A stretch of 47,585 nucleotides of DNA from a bacterium (GTDB taxonomy: Bacteria; Pseudomonadota; Alphaproteobacteria; Rhizobiales; Aestuariivirgaceae): assembly GCA_022842165.1 (NCBI GenBank), contig JALHQC010000029.1, positions 1 through 47,585 of the forward strand. The letters run 5' to 3'. Below the pieces are notes generated by a model that saw nothing but the letters and a program-made list of their open reading frames with translations, was not told where the DNA came from and did no database searches. Positions 18,350 to 26,124 of the stretch are shown one piece after another; position 1 is the stretch's first letter, and every line of letters begins with the position of its first letter. Both the position numbers and the translations under genes were made by a program.

Positions 18350-19690
18350 ATGGCTTCCACCACCCATCCGCATGCCTTCCATTTCGCAACACCCGTTGAC
18401 AGCTATTGGGAGGCCTCCGCCGATCCCTTGGGAACAGAGACGCCTGCCCTCTCCGGCAGCGAGACCTGCGATGTCGCCATCATCGGCGGCGGCTTCACCG
18501 GGTTGTCCGCCGCCATCGAACTGGCCTCGCGAGGGGTCGACGTGCGCCTGCTCGAGGCGGGCCACATCGCCTGGGGCGCATCAGGAAGGAATGGCGGCTT
18601 TGCCTGCATCGGCTCGCACAAGCTGTCCTATGGCGCGATGATCAGCACCTACGGGCTCGACGCCACGCGGCATTTCCACCGCACCATGACGGATTCTGTC
18701 CATCTCGTGCGCGACAATCTCGTGCGCCACGGCATTGATGCCTGGGCATCGGGCGATGGCGAGGTGACGCTCGCCCATCTTCCGTCGCGCATGCAGGAAC
18801 TGCGAGACGATCAGGCTTATCTCCTCAAAACCTTCGGCGAGAAGACCGAGTTTCTCTCCGCCGATGATCTCAGGGAGCGCGGGCTATGGGGCCCAAAATT
18901 CTACGCAGGCCTGAAAGGCGAAACCGGCTTCGGCATCCACCCCCTGAGCTATGCGCGGGGCCTTGCCCGTGCTGCAGCGAAAGCGGGCGCGAAGCTTCAT
19001 GCACACTCCCGCGTCATCCGCTGGGAAGAGCGAGAGGGCGCGCATCATCTCTTCACCTCGGGCGGCAGGCTGAAAGCCGCCCGCGTCCTCGTCGCCACCA
19101 ATGGCTATACGCCGGAGGATGTCTCGCCCCGCCACGCGGACCGCATCATGCCGGCCTTGTCCTCGATCATCGTGACGAGGCCCCTGAGCGAGGACGAGCG
19201 CCAAGCCCAGGGCTGGACGTCGAGCCTCATGGCCTATGACTCGCGGAAGCTCCTGCACTACTTCCGGCTCCTGCCCAATGGCCGCTTCCTGTTCGGCGGC
19301 CGTGGCGGAACGGATGCCTCGAACGCCGGAGGAGAAGCCTACCGCCCGATCCTGACGACGGCCTTCCACCAGCTTTTCCCGGAATGGCGAAGTGTGGACA
19401 TCACGCACTATTGGCGTGGCTTCGTCTGCCTCGCCTACGATCTCGTTCCCTATGTCGGCCCGCTCGACGGGAAGAAAACCGTGTGGACTGCGCTTGCCTA
19501 TCACGGCAATGGCGTCGCCATGGGCTCGTGGTGCGGCCGTGCGGTGGCGCGTGCCATGACAGACAAGGCGGCGCATGACGAGATCCCGAAGGTCCTCACA
19601 CGCCGCCTTGCGAAGTTTCCGCTTGCCGCCTTCCGCCCGCTCTATCTGAAGGGCGCCTATCTCTGGTACGGCTGGAAGGACGCGCGCTAG
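18350..19690 (+). CDS. FAD-dependent amine oxidoreductase (gamma-glutamylputrescine oxidase, PuuB-like)
   Basis: Flavoprotein of 446 aa in the DAO family. The FAD-binding glycine motif lies at about 46 (IIGGGFTGLSAAIEL), followed by an ASGRNGGF block typical of PuuB and related oxidases. The C-terminal part has YWRGFVCLAYDLVPYVG and ALAYHGNGVAMG. PuuB oxidises gamma-glutamylputrescine to an aldehyde in putrescine breakdown. The other puu genes (A, C, D) are not in the window, so the assignment rests on family similarity and the polyamine context. It is divergent from the DadA-like gene and ends four bases from the convergent RidA gene. Confidence 0.8.
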   Translation: MASTTHPHAFHFATPVDSYWEASADPLGTETPALSGSETCDVAIIGGGFTGLSAAIELASRGVDVRLLEAGHIAWGASGRNGGFACIGSHKLSYGAMISTYGLDATRHFHRTMTDSVHLVRDNLVRHGIDAWASGDGEVTLAHLPSRMQELRDDQAYLLKTFGEKTEFLSADDLRERGLWGPKFYAGLKGETGFGIHPLSYARGLARAAAKAGAKLHAHSRVIRWEEREGAHHLFTSGGRLKAARVLVATNGYTPEDVSPRHADRIMPALSSIIVTRPLSEDERQAQGWTSSLMAYDSRKLLHYFRLLPNGRFLFGGRGGTDASNAGGEAYRPILTTAFHQLFPEWRSVDITHYWRGFVCLAYDLVPYVGPLDGKKTVWTALAYHGNGVAMGSWCGRAVARAMTDKAAHDEIPKVLTRRLAKFPLAAFRPLYLKGAYLWYGWKDAR

Positions 19691-19693
19691 CCT

Positions 19694-20218
19694 TTACTTG
19701 CGGCCCGCCTTCTTGGCCGCTTTCTTCGCGGCCTTCTTGGCGGCGCGCGCAGGTCCGGCCTTCTTGGCGCCGGCCTTCTTCGCGGCGGCTCCCTTCTTGG
19801 CCGCACCGGCCTTGCGGGCAGCGGCGGCCTTGCGGGCTGCGCGGCGGGCGGGGCCGGGGCCTTCGCGTTCGATTGCTGCTTCAACCATGATCTCGACATC
19901 GAGGCCCGGTGCCGCGAGCTTCGATTCGACAGTGGCGCGCGCCGGCGTCTGGCCGGGAATGACCCAGGCATCCCAGGCTTCGTTCATCTGCGCGAAGGTC
20001 GAGATGTCGGTCAGCCAGATATTGGCTTTGAGGATATTGGCCTTGCTGGAGCCTGCTTCCTTCAGCGTCTGCTCGATCTGGCCGAGGATGTCGGCGGTCT
20101 GTTCCTTCACCGACTTGCCGGCCGCGGCTTCCGCCACATAGCCTGCGAGATAGACCTTGCCGCCATGGATGACGGCCGAGCTCATGCGGTTGCCCGCGCC
20201 GATACGCCTGAGTTTCAT
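19694..20218 (-). CDS. RidA-family protein with a histone-H1-like Lys/Ala tail
   Basis: Residues 1-117 form a complete RidA/YjgF domain close to the YoaB-like branch (RIGAGNRMSSAV, AGYVAE, WDAWVIPGQTPARATVE with R94, VEIMVEAA). Canonical RidA proteins hydrolyse reactive enamines and imines made by amino-acid-metabolising enzymes and need this Arg; activity in this branch is less certain. Residues 118-174 are an added tail made almost only of Ala, Lys, Arg and Gly with repeated AAKK units, like histone H1 or AlgP tails, which bind DNA or polyanions. The tail is in frame and directly follows the domain, so it is part of the protein. GGGAGG precedes the ATG. The upstream same-strand gene is the RocB-like peptidase, 35 bases away. 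Confidence 0.88.
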   Translation of the reverse strand: MKLRRIGAGNRMSSAVIHGGKVYLAGYVAEAAAGKSVKEQTADILGQIEQTLKEAGSSKANILKANIWLTDISTFAQMNEAWDAWVIPGQTPARATVESKLAAPGLDVEIMVEAAIEREGPGPARRAARKAAAARKAGAAKKGAAAKKAGAKKAGPARAAKKAAKKAAKKAGRK

Positions 20219-20253
20219 GAAAGTGCCTCCCGTTTGTGATTGGACAATTCGTC

Positions 20254-21753
20254 CTAGCCTGTCTTCGCCACCGCTTCAATGACGGCAAGCAAAACGCGCG
20301 GAAGAATTTCGAAGGCATAGGGCGCGTTGAGCCGTTCCAGCCAATGGTGATAGTCGCGTCCCCACGGCCCGATGTTGATCACCGGATAGTTTGCCGCCTC
20401 CGGCATGGTGAAGCTCGTGCCCCAGATCGGCGTATTGGCAGCCGCAGCGGTTAGATCGCCCGACGCTTCGCCGAAGAAGCTCATGTCGGAAATACCGGGA
20501 AAATAGCTGACCCGCGAAAGCCCGAAGGGCCTCGCTGCCGCCATGACCGCGTCTTCCAGTCCGCCATCGGACAACGCCACCGCCGGATAGGGAATGGACC
20601 CGAAGCCCATGACGATGGCAGGCCCCGCCAGCCCCGACCGCGCCCACGCGAATGCCGTCATCAGCTTGGCGCGCTCCGGCAAGTCCAGATCGGTGAGGCC
20701 TGCAATCTCTCTGGCCTTTGCGTCGAGTTCGGGTTTCGGCACGCGCGCCGCCAGTTCGGCATAGCTCATCACCGGAATGTCGCGCTGCACCTTTAGCGAG
20801 GCCCGCGCCATCGCCCGCCTGGCCAGCATCAGCGAAATGTCGAACACCTCTGCCGCCGAACGCCGGTGCTGCAGCGTGTTCCAGTAAAGCCAGCTCTGCC
20901 CCGGCGTCGTCACGTTGTAGCCGGACTTCAGGTCCTTCGCATGAAGCGCCGTCGGCGGTGCCGCGATCTCGTCACCGCTTACCTCTGCGAGTTCCGGCGC
21001 AAGCTCGAATTCGGTGAGAAGCTCCGCACCGAGATAGGCGGCATTCACCCCATCCTGCGGATAGCAGGCATGGGCTTCCTTGCCCACGGCGAAAGCCGTG
21101 ACCAGCTGCTTGCCGATCGAGCCGAAGGCGACGACACGGCCAGCCGCGCCATCGCCCTGATCCGAGATCGCATCGAGGTTGATGACCAGTGCGATGTCGA
21201 GACCATGCTTGCGCGCGATCTCCGGCAGCAGCGGCACGGCGGCGCGCGCACCGGCCGAACGGTCCTCCTCGTCGGAAACGCCGATGAACAGCAGGCTGGC
21301 CTCGCCCGAATAGGCTTCGATCGCCGCGATCCCCGCCGCAAGCCCCGCCTTCATGTCGAGAAGCCCGCGCCCGGGAAGGAATTCGCCCGACTCGAAATCA
21401 CTAAGTGCCAGCGGGTTCTCGCCCGTGCGCCGCAGCCGGGCAACGATCTCGGGCAGCAACGCCTCCGCTTCGAAAGCCAGCGGCATCAGCGCGCCATAAT
21501 CCGCGACCGGAACCACGTCGAAATGGCCCGTCAGCACGATGGTGCGGCGGCTTCTGCCGCGCTTCAGCGCAAACACGTTGCTGCGGCCCGCGGGGTCGCC
21601 GGGGATTTCGGCCGTCCACGCATGATCGAAGTGCGAGAGACTTTTCGCCAGCCTCGCCGCAAGCGCTGCCTCGTCCGCACTCCCCGTCACCGAGGGCCAC
21701 GATGTCAGCTGCAGCGCGATCTCCCGCGTCCGAGCGGCCAAATCGTTACGCAA
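20254..21753 (-). CDS. M20-family peptidase, RocB-like
   Basis: Zinc peptidase of the M20 family, 499 aa. The length and blocks match RocB-type proteins of arginine catabolism (TGHFDVVP, PGRGLLDMKAG, SDEEDRSAGA). RocB is assigned to arginine use, but its reaction has not been defined to my knowledge. The catalytic Asp in HFD and the DEED Glu pair are present. The start is TTG at 21753, with a GAGGAGGG ribosome site six bases upstream that lies within the palindromic repeat at 21759-21870. The RidA gene follows on the same strand, and the two may be co-transcribed. Confidence 0.82.
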   Translation of the reverse strand: MRNDLAARTREIALQLTSWPSVTGSADEAALAARLAKSLSHFDHAWTAEIPGDPAGRSNVFALKRGRSRRTIVLTGHFDVVPVADYGALMPLAFEAEALLPEIVARLRRTGENPLALSDFESGEFLPGRGLLDMKAGLAAGIAAIEAYSGEASLLFIGVSDEEDRSAGARAAVPLLPEIARKHGLDIALVINLDAISDQGDGAAGRVVAFGSIGKQLVTAFAVGKEAHACYPQDGVNAAYLGAELLTEFELAPELAEVSGDEIAAPPTALHAKDLKSGYNVTTPGQSWLYWNTLQHRRSAAEVFDISLMLARRAMARASLKVQRDIPVMSYAELAARVPKPELDAKAREIAGLTDLDLPERAKLMTAFAWARSGLAGPAIVMGFGSIPYPAVALSDGGLEDAVMAAARPFGLSRVSYFPGISDMSFFGEASGDLTAAAANTPIWGTSFTMPEAANYPVINIGPWGRDYHHWLERLNAPYAFEILPRVLLAVIEAVAKTG

Positions 21754-21758
21754 AGCTA

Positions 21759-21870
21759 TCCCTCCTCGCGAAGCGGGGAGGGTGTCATGCGCAGCATGAC
21801 GGGTGGGGTCTGAACTTCACGCACAAATCCCCATCCGTCACGCGCCACCTTCCCCGCTGCGCGGAGAAGG
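21759..21870. repeat. mosaic palindromic intergenic element (REP/RPE-like)
   Basis: Three hairpins fill most of the gap between the RocB-like and carbamoyl-hydrolase genes: 21760-21782 (CCCTCC and GGAGGG arms with inner CGC-GCG), 21784-21800 (GTCATGC, loop GCA, GCATGAC, perfect) and 21848-21870 (CCTTC and GAAGG outer arms, CCGC and GCGG inner arms). The arrangement is typical of small palindromic repeats scattered through alphaproteobacterial genomes. Only one copy is in the window, so the repeat status is inferred from structure. Confidence 0.6.
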
Positions 21871-21886
21871 ATGCAGAACAGATATC

Positions 21887-23131
21887 TCACGCCAGCGTCC
21901 GGTCATATTCCAGTACCGCGTTCAGCAGCACTTGGGCGCCCGCACCGCATTCCTCCAGCGTCGTCGATTCCGCCTCGTTGTGCGAAATCCCGCCAAGGCA
22001 GGGAACGAAGATCATGGTGGTCGGCGCCACGCGCGCGATATAGGCCGCGTCGTGGCCTGCTCCGCTCGCCATCTCGCGCATCGTGTAGCCCGCCTGTTTC
22101 GCGCCCTCGCGCACGCAGTCGATCAAGGGCGGCGCGAACTTCACGGCGGGCGATTTCCAGATGCACTTCTCGTCGTACTCGAGCCGCAAGTCTTCCGCGA
22201 TCTTCGGCAGCGCCGCGCGGTATTCCGCCTCCATCTTGTCCAGCACCTTCTCGTCCGGATGGCGGAGGTCGACCGTGAAGAACACTTCACCCGGCACCAC
22301 ATTGCGACTGTTCGGGCGGTTCTCGATCAGCCCCACTGAAGCAACACCCGGCAGATGGCTCATGCCCACCTGGTGGATCGCCTCGATCATGCGGGACGCA
22401 CCCAGCAGCGCGTTCTTGCGGAGCCCCATGGGCGTCGCACCCGTGTGCGATTCCTGGCCCTTCACCGTCACCTCGTACCAGCGCATGCCCTGAACGCCGG
22501 TGACGACGCCGATCATCTTCGCTTCCGCCTCGAGGATCGGCCCCTGCTCGATGTGAAGCTCGAACATCGCCTGGAACTTGACATCGCCCGCCTTGATCTT
22601 GCCCTTGTAGCCGATGCGTTCGAGCTCATCGCCCAGCCTGATGCCCTGCCGGTCCTCGCGCGAATAGGCATAGTCCGTCGTGAACACGCCCGCATAGACG
22701 CCCGAGCACAGCATGGCCGGCGCAAAGCGCGAGCCTTCCTCATTGGTCCAGTTGGCGATCATGATCGGCGCATTGGTTTCATAACCCATGTCGACCAGCG
22801 TGCGCATCGCTTCCAATGCACCGAGCACGCCCAGCACGCCATCGAACTTGCCGCCGGTCGGCTGCGTGTCGAGGTGCGAGCCCATGGCGATCGGCATCAC
22901 ATCCTTGCGCTTTCCAGCCCGCGTCGCGAACATGTTGCCGACCTCGTCGACTTCCACCGTGCAGCCGAGCTTCTCAGCTTCCGCCTTGAACCAGTCGCGA
23001 ACTTTCTTGTCATCGTCCGACACGGTCAGCCGCTTGATGCCGCCCTTGGGCGTGCCGCCGAACTGCGCGGTCTCCATCAGCGTGTCCCACAGCCTTTGCG
23101 GATTGATGGTGAGGTTGGTTTTGGAGATCAT
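21887..23131 (-). CDS. M20-family N-carbamoyl-amino-acid hydrolase / beta-ureidopropionase-like
   Basis: Metal-dependent amidohydrolase of 414 aa in the HyuC / allantoate amidohydrolase branch of M20. Metal ligands are visible: H86 (GSHLDTQP), D97 (GKFDGVLG), E131-E132 (TNEEG), H193 (ELHIEQGP) and a C-terminal His (GISHNEAE). The family includes L-N-carbamoylase, allantoate amidohydrolase, ureidoglycolate hydrolase and beta-ureidopropionase, which finishes reductive pyrimidine breakdown. The last role fits the RutR-like regulator and CodA-like deaminase in this window, but no dihydropyrimidinase or dihydropyrimidine dehydrogenase gene is visible. Its stop lies just past the palindromic element. 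Confidence 0.85.
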   Translation of the reverse strand: MISKTNLTINPQRLWDTLMETAQFGGTPKGGIKRLTVSDDDKKVRDWFKAEAEKLGCTVEVDEVGNMFATRAGKRKDVMPIAMGSHLDTQPTGGKFDGVLGVLGALEAMRTLVDMGYETNAPIMIANWTNEEGSRFAPAMLCSGVYAGVFTTDYAYSREDRQGIRLGDELERIGYKGKIKAGDVKFQAMFELHIEQGPILEAEAKMIGVVTGVQGMRWYEVTVKGQESHTGATPMGLRKNALLGASRMIEAIHQVGMSHLPGVASVGLIENRPNSRNVVPGEVFFTVDLRHPDEKVLDKMEAEYRAALPKIAEDLRLEYDEKCIWKSPAVKFAPPLIDCVREGAKQAGYTMREMASGAGHDAAYIARVAPTTMIFVPCLGGISHNEAESTTLEECGAGAQVLLNAVLEYDRTLA

Positions 23132-23139
23132 GTCAGTCC

Positions 23140-23535
23140 TCAGGCAACGGTGATGTCTGTATGGATGAAGTCATTGCCCTTGCAAAGGATGGGCACCTGA
23201 TGAAGCCGGGCAAAAGCATAGGAGAAGCAATCGCCCATATTCAAACTCGCCTCGTGCCGCCCCTTGCCAAATCGATCAAATGCGATCACGGCCGCATTTC
23301 CGATGTTGTCATCAATGCTCGCGATCCTGATGCCGTAATGCGTGAGGAAGTCAGCGACCACTGAATGCGATTCTTGGAGTTCAATATTCAGCAGACGGGA
23401 AATGGCCAATGTGGCTTCGTAAGCGGAGAGGGGTGACGTCATCACGTGGCGCTTGCCTTTGAACTTGAGTGCAATTTCATCGGCGTCTGGCTCGCGCGCC
23501 AGTATGGCAACGATGGCGGACGCATCGACAAACAT
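23140..23535 (-). CDS. vapC: VapC-type PIN-domain toxin
   Basis: PIN-domain ribonuclease of 131 aa, the toxin of a type II module that cleaves RNA when its antitoxin is lost. The acidic active site is complete: D4 (MFVDASAIV), E40 (SAYEATLAI), D102 (NMGDCFSYA) and D122 (KGNDF). The ATG overlaps the stop of the antitoxin gene by one base (TGATG), the usual coupling for such pairs. It ends eight bases before the carbamoyl-hydrolase start on the same strand, so read-through may help express that gene. Confidence 0.92.
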   Translation of the reverse strand: MFVDASAIVAILAREPDADEIALKFKGKRHVMTSPLSAYEATLAISRLLNIELQESHSVVADFLTHYGIRIASIDDNIGNAAVIAFDRFGKGRHEASLNMGDCFSYAFARLHQVPILCKGNDFIHTDITVA

Positions 23536-23783
23536 CAGTCCTCTTCCCCAGACAACCAGTCGTAGAATGCTTTGTCAGCTTTGTTGCCGCTTGGCGGGTA
23601 GCTTGCAAGGCGGTCCTGCAACTCGTGAATCTTTTTGAGGAAATCCTGATTCTGTTGAGCGCGCTCCTCCCCGATCCTCTGTTCCACTGCGTCGCGGATA
23701 GCCTCGGTCAACGAGACACCGCGCAACCGGGCCAATTCCCTCACGGCTTTGTCGGTGGCAGGATCCTTGATGTAGATGGACAT
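23535..23783 (-). CDS. vapB: VapB-type antitoxin
   Basis: Small antitoxin of 82 aa. The N-terminus (MSIYIKDPATDKAVRELARLRG, then LTEAIRDAVEQRI) is the ribbon-helix-helix-like domain of the Rv0623/PSK type, which dimerises and binds the operator. The acidic, Trp-bearing C-terminus (KAFYDWLSGEED) should wrap the toxin. The ATG at 23783 has GGAG eight bases upstream; a TTG reading from 23795 would run into the operator repeats. It is expected to repress its own promoter with VapC. Confidence 0.88.
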   Translation of the reverse strand: MSIYIKDPATDKAVRELARLRGVSLTEAIRDAVEQRIGEERAQQNQDFLKKIHELQDRLASYPPSGNKADKAFYDWLSGEED

Positions 23784-23795
23784 GACCAGCTCCAA

Positions 23796-23817
23796 TATAT
23801 ACCGTCAGTATATACCG
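23796..23817 (-). promoter_or_regulatory. candidate VapB operator: tandem TATATACCG repeats
   Basis: Two identical 9-mers (plus strand TATATACCG at 23796-23804 and 23809-23817) repeat with a 13-base period, starting 13 bases upstream of the antitoxin ATG. Tandem short repeats in this position suit autoregulation by a ribbon-helix-helix antitoxin. The AT-rich cores could also contain the -10 element. Confidence 0.55.
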
Positions 23818-23838
23818 AATGGGTTTCCCTGTCAAAAC

Positions 23839-24909
23839 TCACCAGATCGGCTTGCTGCGCGCCACGTGGGGGCCATGCAGCGCCATGTCGGCAGGACCCA
23901 GCCGGTTGGCGGCGGAAGCGCACTGGTGCCAGTAGGGATAGTCCAGCGGCACGAGGCTCACGTCTTCGAGCAGCGCCAGGTCTTCCGCCGTCAGCTTGAG
24001 ATTTGCGGCAGCGAGATTGTCCTTCAGCTGCGCCTCGGTGCGTGCGCCGACGATGATGTTGGCCACTCCCGGCCGCGTCGCGATCCACGCCAGCGCAACT
24101 TGCGCCGCCGAAACCCCATGCGCCTTGCCGACCTTGACCAGCGCATCGACGATGTTCCACAGCCGCGCCTTGTCGCGGATCGGCGGCTCGGACCAGCCGG
24201 ACGTATGGCGCGACACGTCTTCCGGGGACGAATTGCGCGTGAACTTCCCCGACAGCAGCCCGCCGGCGATGGGGCTCCACACCTGCACGCCCACCCCCTG
24301 GTCGAGCGCGATGGGCAGCAGCTCGTTTTCCGCCCCTCGCGCCTCGATCGTGTAGTGGATCTGTTGGGCGACGAAGCGCTGGAAGTTGTGCCGTTCCGCC
24401 GCCATCAGGCATTTCATGATGTGCCAGCCCGAAAAGTTGGAGCAGGCCGCGTAACGGATCTTGCCGTGGCGCACCAGCGTGTCGAGCGCCTCCATCATTT
24501 CCTCGACGGGTGTCAGCCCGTCCCATTCATGCAGAAAATAGATGTCGATGCGGTCGCGCTGCAGCCGCCTGAGGCTCGCCTCCGCCTGCTCGACAATGTG
24601 GAAGCGCGACAGGCCCTGCTCGTTCGGCCCCTGCCCCATGGCGAAGCGCACCTTGGTGCCGACCAGGATCTGGTTCGAGCGGTCCTTCAGGATGGCCCCC
24701 ACCGCCTCTTCCGATTTTCCCGCCGTATAGGCGTTCGACGTGTCGAGCAGGTTGACGCCATGGTCGACCGCGACATCCACCAGCCTTGCGGCATCTTTCA
24801 GCGCAATGCTTCCGATTGTGCCGAAGAAGCCTTCGGCCGAGAAGTTCATGGTGCCAAGCGAATGCAGCGACACCTTGAGGCCGGAGCGGCCAAGCTGACG
24901 GTATTCCAT
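23839..24909 (-). CDS. aldo/keto reductase
   Basis: NADPH-dependent aldehyde/ketone reductase of 356 aa with the family tetrad: D56 (NLLDTSNAY), Y61, K86 (VGTKVRF) and H127 (YFLHEWD). A barrel end motif (IIVGARTEAQLKDN) marks the cofactor phosphate site. It belongs to the YhdN/YakC-like group that reduces small aldehydes. Amino-aldehydes released by the amine oxidases nearby are possible substrates, but this is inference. It is separated from vapBC by 55 bases containing the operator. Confidence 0.87.
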   Translation of the reverse strand: MEYRQLGRSGLKVSLHSLGTMNFSAEGFFGTIGSIALKDAARLVDVAVDHGVNLLDTSNAYTAGKSEEAVGAILKDRSNQILVGTKVRFAMGQGPNEQGLSRFHIVEQAEASLRRLQRDRIDIYFLHEWDGLTPVEEMMEALDTLVRHGKIRYAACSNFSGWHIMKCLMAAERHNFQRFVAQQIHYTIEARGAENELLPIALDQGVGVQVWSPIAGGLLSGKFTRNSSPEDVSRHTSGWSEPPIRDKARLWNIVDALVKVGKAHGVSAAQVALAWIATRPGVANIIVGARTEAQLKDNLAAANLKLTAEDLALLEDVSLVPLDYPYWHQCASAANRLGPADMALHGPHVARSKPIW

Positions 24910-24951
24910 GCGTCGTCCCTTATGAAGCCTGATGCGGAAGGCCCAAGCCTA

Positions 24952-25179
24952 TCAGGCCTTCGGTGTGCCGTCACCCGCGGAACCGTCCTTCGGCCATGTC
25001 AAAAAGAAGGTGTAGACCGCATAGGCCAGCATGCCGAGCGCCAGCAATATCCAGATCTCGCTTGCCCCCGTATAGATCTCGAAGCACAGCCAGAAGAAGA
25101 TGACGGCGACGATCGCCACCCGCCGCCACAGCGGCTGGTAAAATGGGTGCTGCTGTTCCCGGCTCGCCAATGCCGTCAC
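24952..25179 (-). CDS. small two-helix membrane protein, function unknown
   Basis: A 75-aa protein with two hydrophobic segments (about 21-37, VAIVAVIFFWLCFEIYT, and about 42-62, IWILLALGMLAYAVYTFFL) joined by a short loop, with a charged tail. The FYQPLWRR start resembles small alphaproteobacterial membrane proteins of the DUF3329 type, but I cannot confirm the family. The GTG start at 25179 overlaps the stop of the transglycosylase gene by four bases (GTGA), so translation is coupled. It may assist the envelope enzyme. The longer reading to 25242 lies in the upstream gene. Confidence 0.65.
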   Translation of the reverse strand: MTALASREQQHPFYQPLWRRVAIVAVIFFWLCFEIYTGASEIWILLALGMLAYAVYTFFLTWPKDGSAGDGTPKA

Positions 25180-25955
25180 TCGCCGTCGATCTTGTTGGCC
25201 ATGATGGCCAGCGCCTTCTGGTAGACCGAAGCCGCATTCCACCCGGCGAAGTCGCCGCCGCTATAGGGGCCGCTGCTCGGGAAGCCATGGCCCTTGAGGA
25301 AGCGCGCGGTCGAAGCCAGCGCATCGGCCTTGCCGTTGAGGTTGATGCCGCCGCCATCGCCATCCGCCCCATAGAGGAACACGTTCTTCGGCAGGAACTG
25401 CGTCTGCCCCAGTTCCCCGTGCATGGCGCCGCGCGAGGATGATGACAGGATGCCCTTGTCGACGAGTTTCAGCGCGCTGACCAGCTGTTCGGTGAAGAAC
25501 TCGGGCCGGCGGCAGTCATAGGCGAGCGTTGCCACCGCCGAAACCGTGTTCTGGTTTCCCATATAGGCGCCGAACGCCGTCTCCATGCCCCAGATGGCGA
25601 TCAGCGGGCCGGGCTTTACGCCGAAGCGCTTTTCGAGCGTTGCAAACAGCTTGGCGTTCTTGACCTTGAGCTTCTTGCCCTGCGCGATGATCGTCGCCGC
25701 ACCGCGCTTCTGCATGAATTGCTCGAGCGAAAGCTTGAAGCTCTTCTGGTTGCGGTCGGCCTTGATCGTCGCCGTGGCATAGGAAGTGGCGGCCAGCGCC
25801 TTCAGGCCCTTCGGGCCCACGCCATTGGCCCTGGCCTCGGCCGCAAAGGCCTGTTTCCACGCATCGAAACCGGCACCAGTATTGCCGCATTTTGCCGCTT
25901 CGGCCGTGCCCGCCATTCCCAGCAGCACCGCCGTTATCAGTCCCAGCCGCTTCAT
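25176..25955 (-). CDS. lytic murein transglycosylase, MltB-like
   Basis: Secreted peptidoglycan lyase of 259 aa. The signal peptide (MKRLGLITAVLLGMAGTAEA) is followed by Ala-Ala-Lys-Cys with no clear lipobox, so the enzyme is probably soluble and periplasmic. The SLT_2 domain shows catalytic E125 (IWGMETAFGAYMGN), ELGQTQFLP and the GGGINLNGKADALAS block of MltB proteins. The C-terminal peptidoglycan-binding domain of larger relatives is missing. The ATG at 25955 has GGGGGAAG just upstream; the longer reading to 26060 has no ribosome site and would block the signal peptide. It is coupled to the small membrane protein. Confidence 0.88.
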   Translation of the reverse strand: MKRLGLITAVLLGMAGTAEAAKCGNTGAGFDAWKQAFAAEARANGVGPKGLKALAATSYATATIKADRNQKSFKLSLEQFMQKRGAATIIAQGKKLKVKNAKLFATLEKRFGVKPGPLIAIWGMETAFGAYMGNQNTVSAVATLAYDCRRPEFFTEQLVSALKLVDKGILSSSSRGAMHGELGQTQFLPKNVFLYGADGDGGGINLNGKADALASTARFLKGHGFPSSGPYSGGDFAGWNAASVYQKALAIMANKIDGE

Positions 25956-26124
25956 TCTTCCCCCAGAGGTTGATTCGAATTGCCCCAGGCCAATCTGCCA
26001 AAACCGTCGGCACTTGTCATGGCCGGACCCATTCCGCCGTTCGAGCGGCTTGTAGCGCATTTCAGCCAGCCTGGAGAGTTACAAAATGCCAATCTCCGAA
26101 GCGGAAAAACCGCGCAACAATCCA

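Noticed and set aside
23140-23817. VapBC as the edge of a defence island or mobile element
   Set aside because: Both flanks are ordinary metabolic genes, with no integrase, transposase, att-like repeats or other defence genes.
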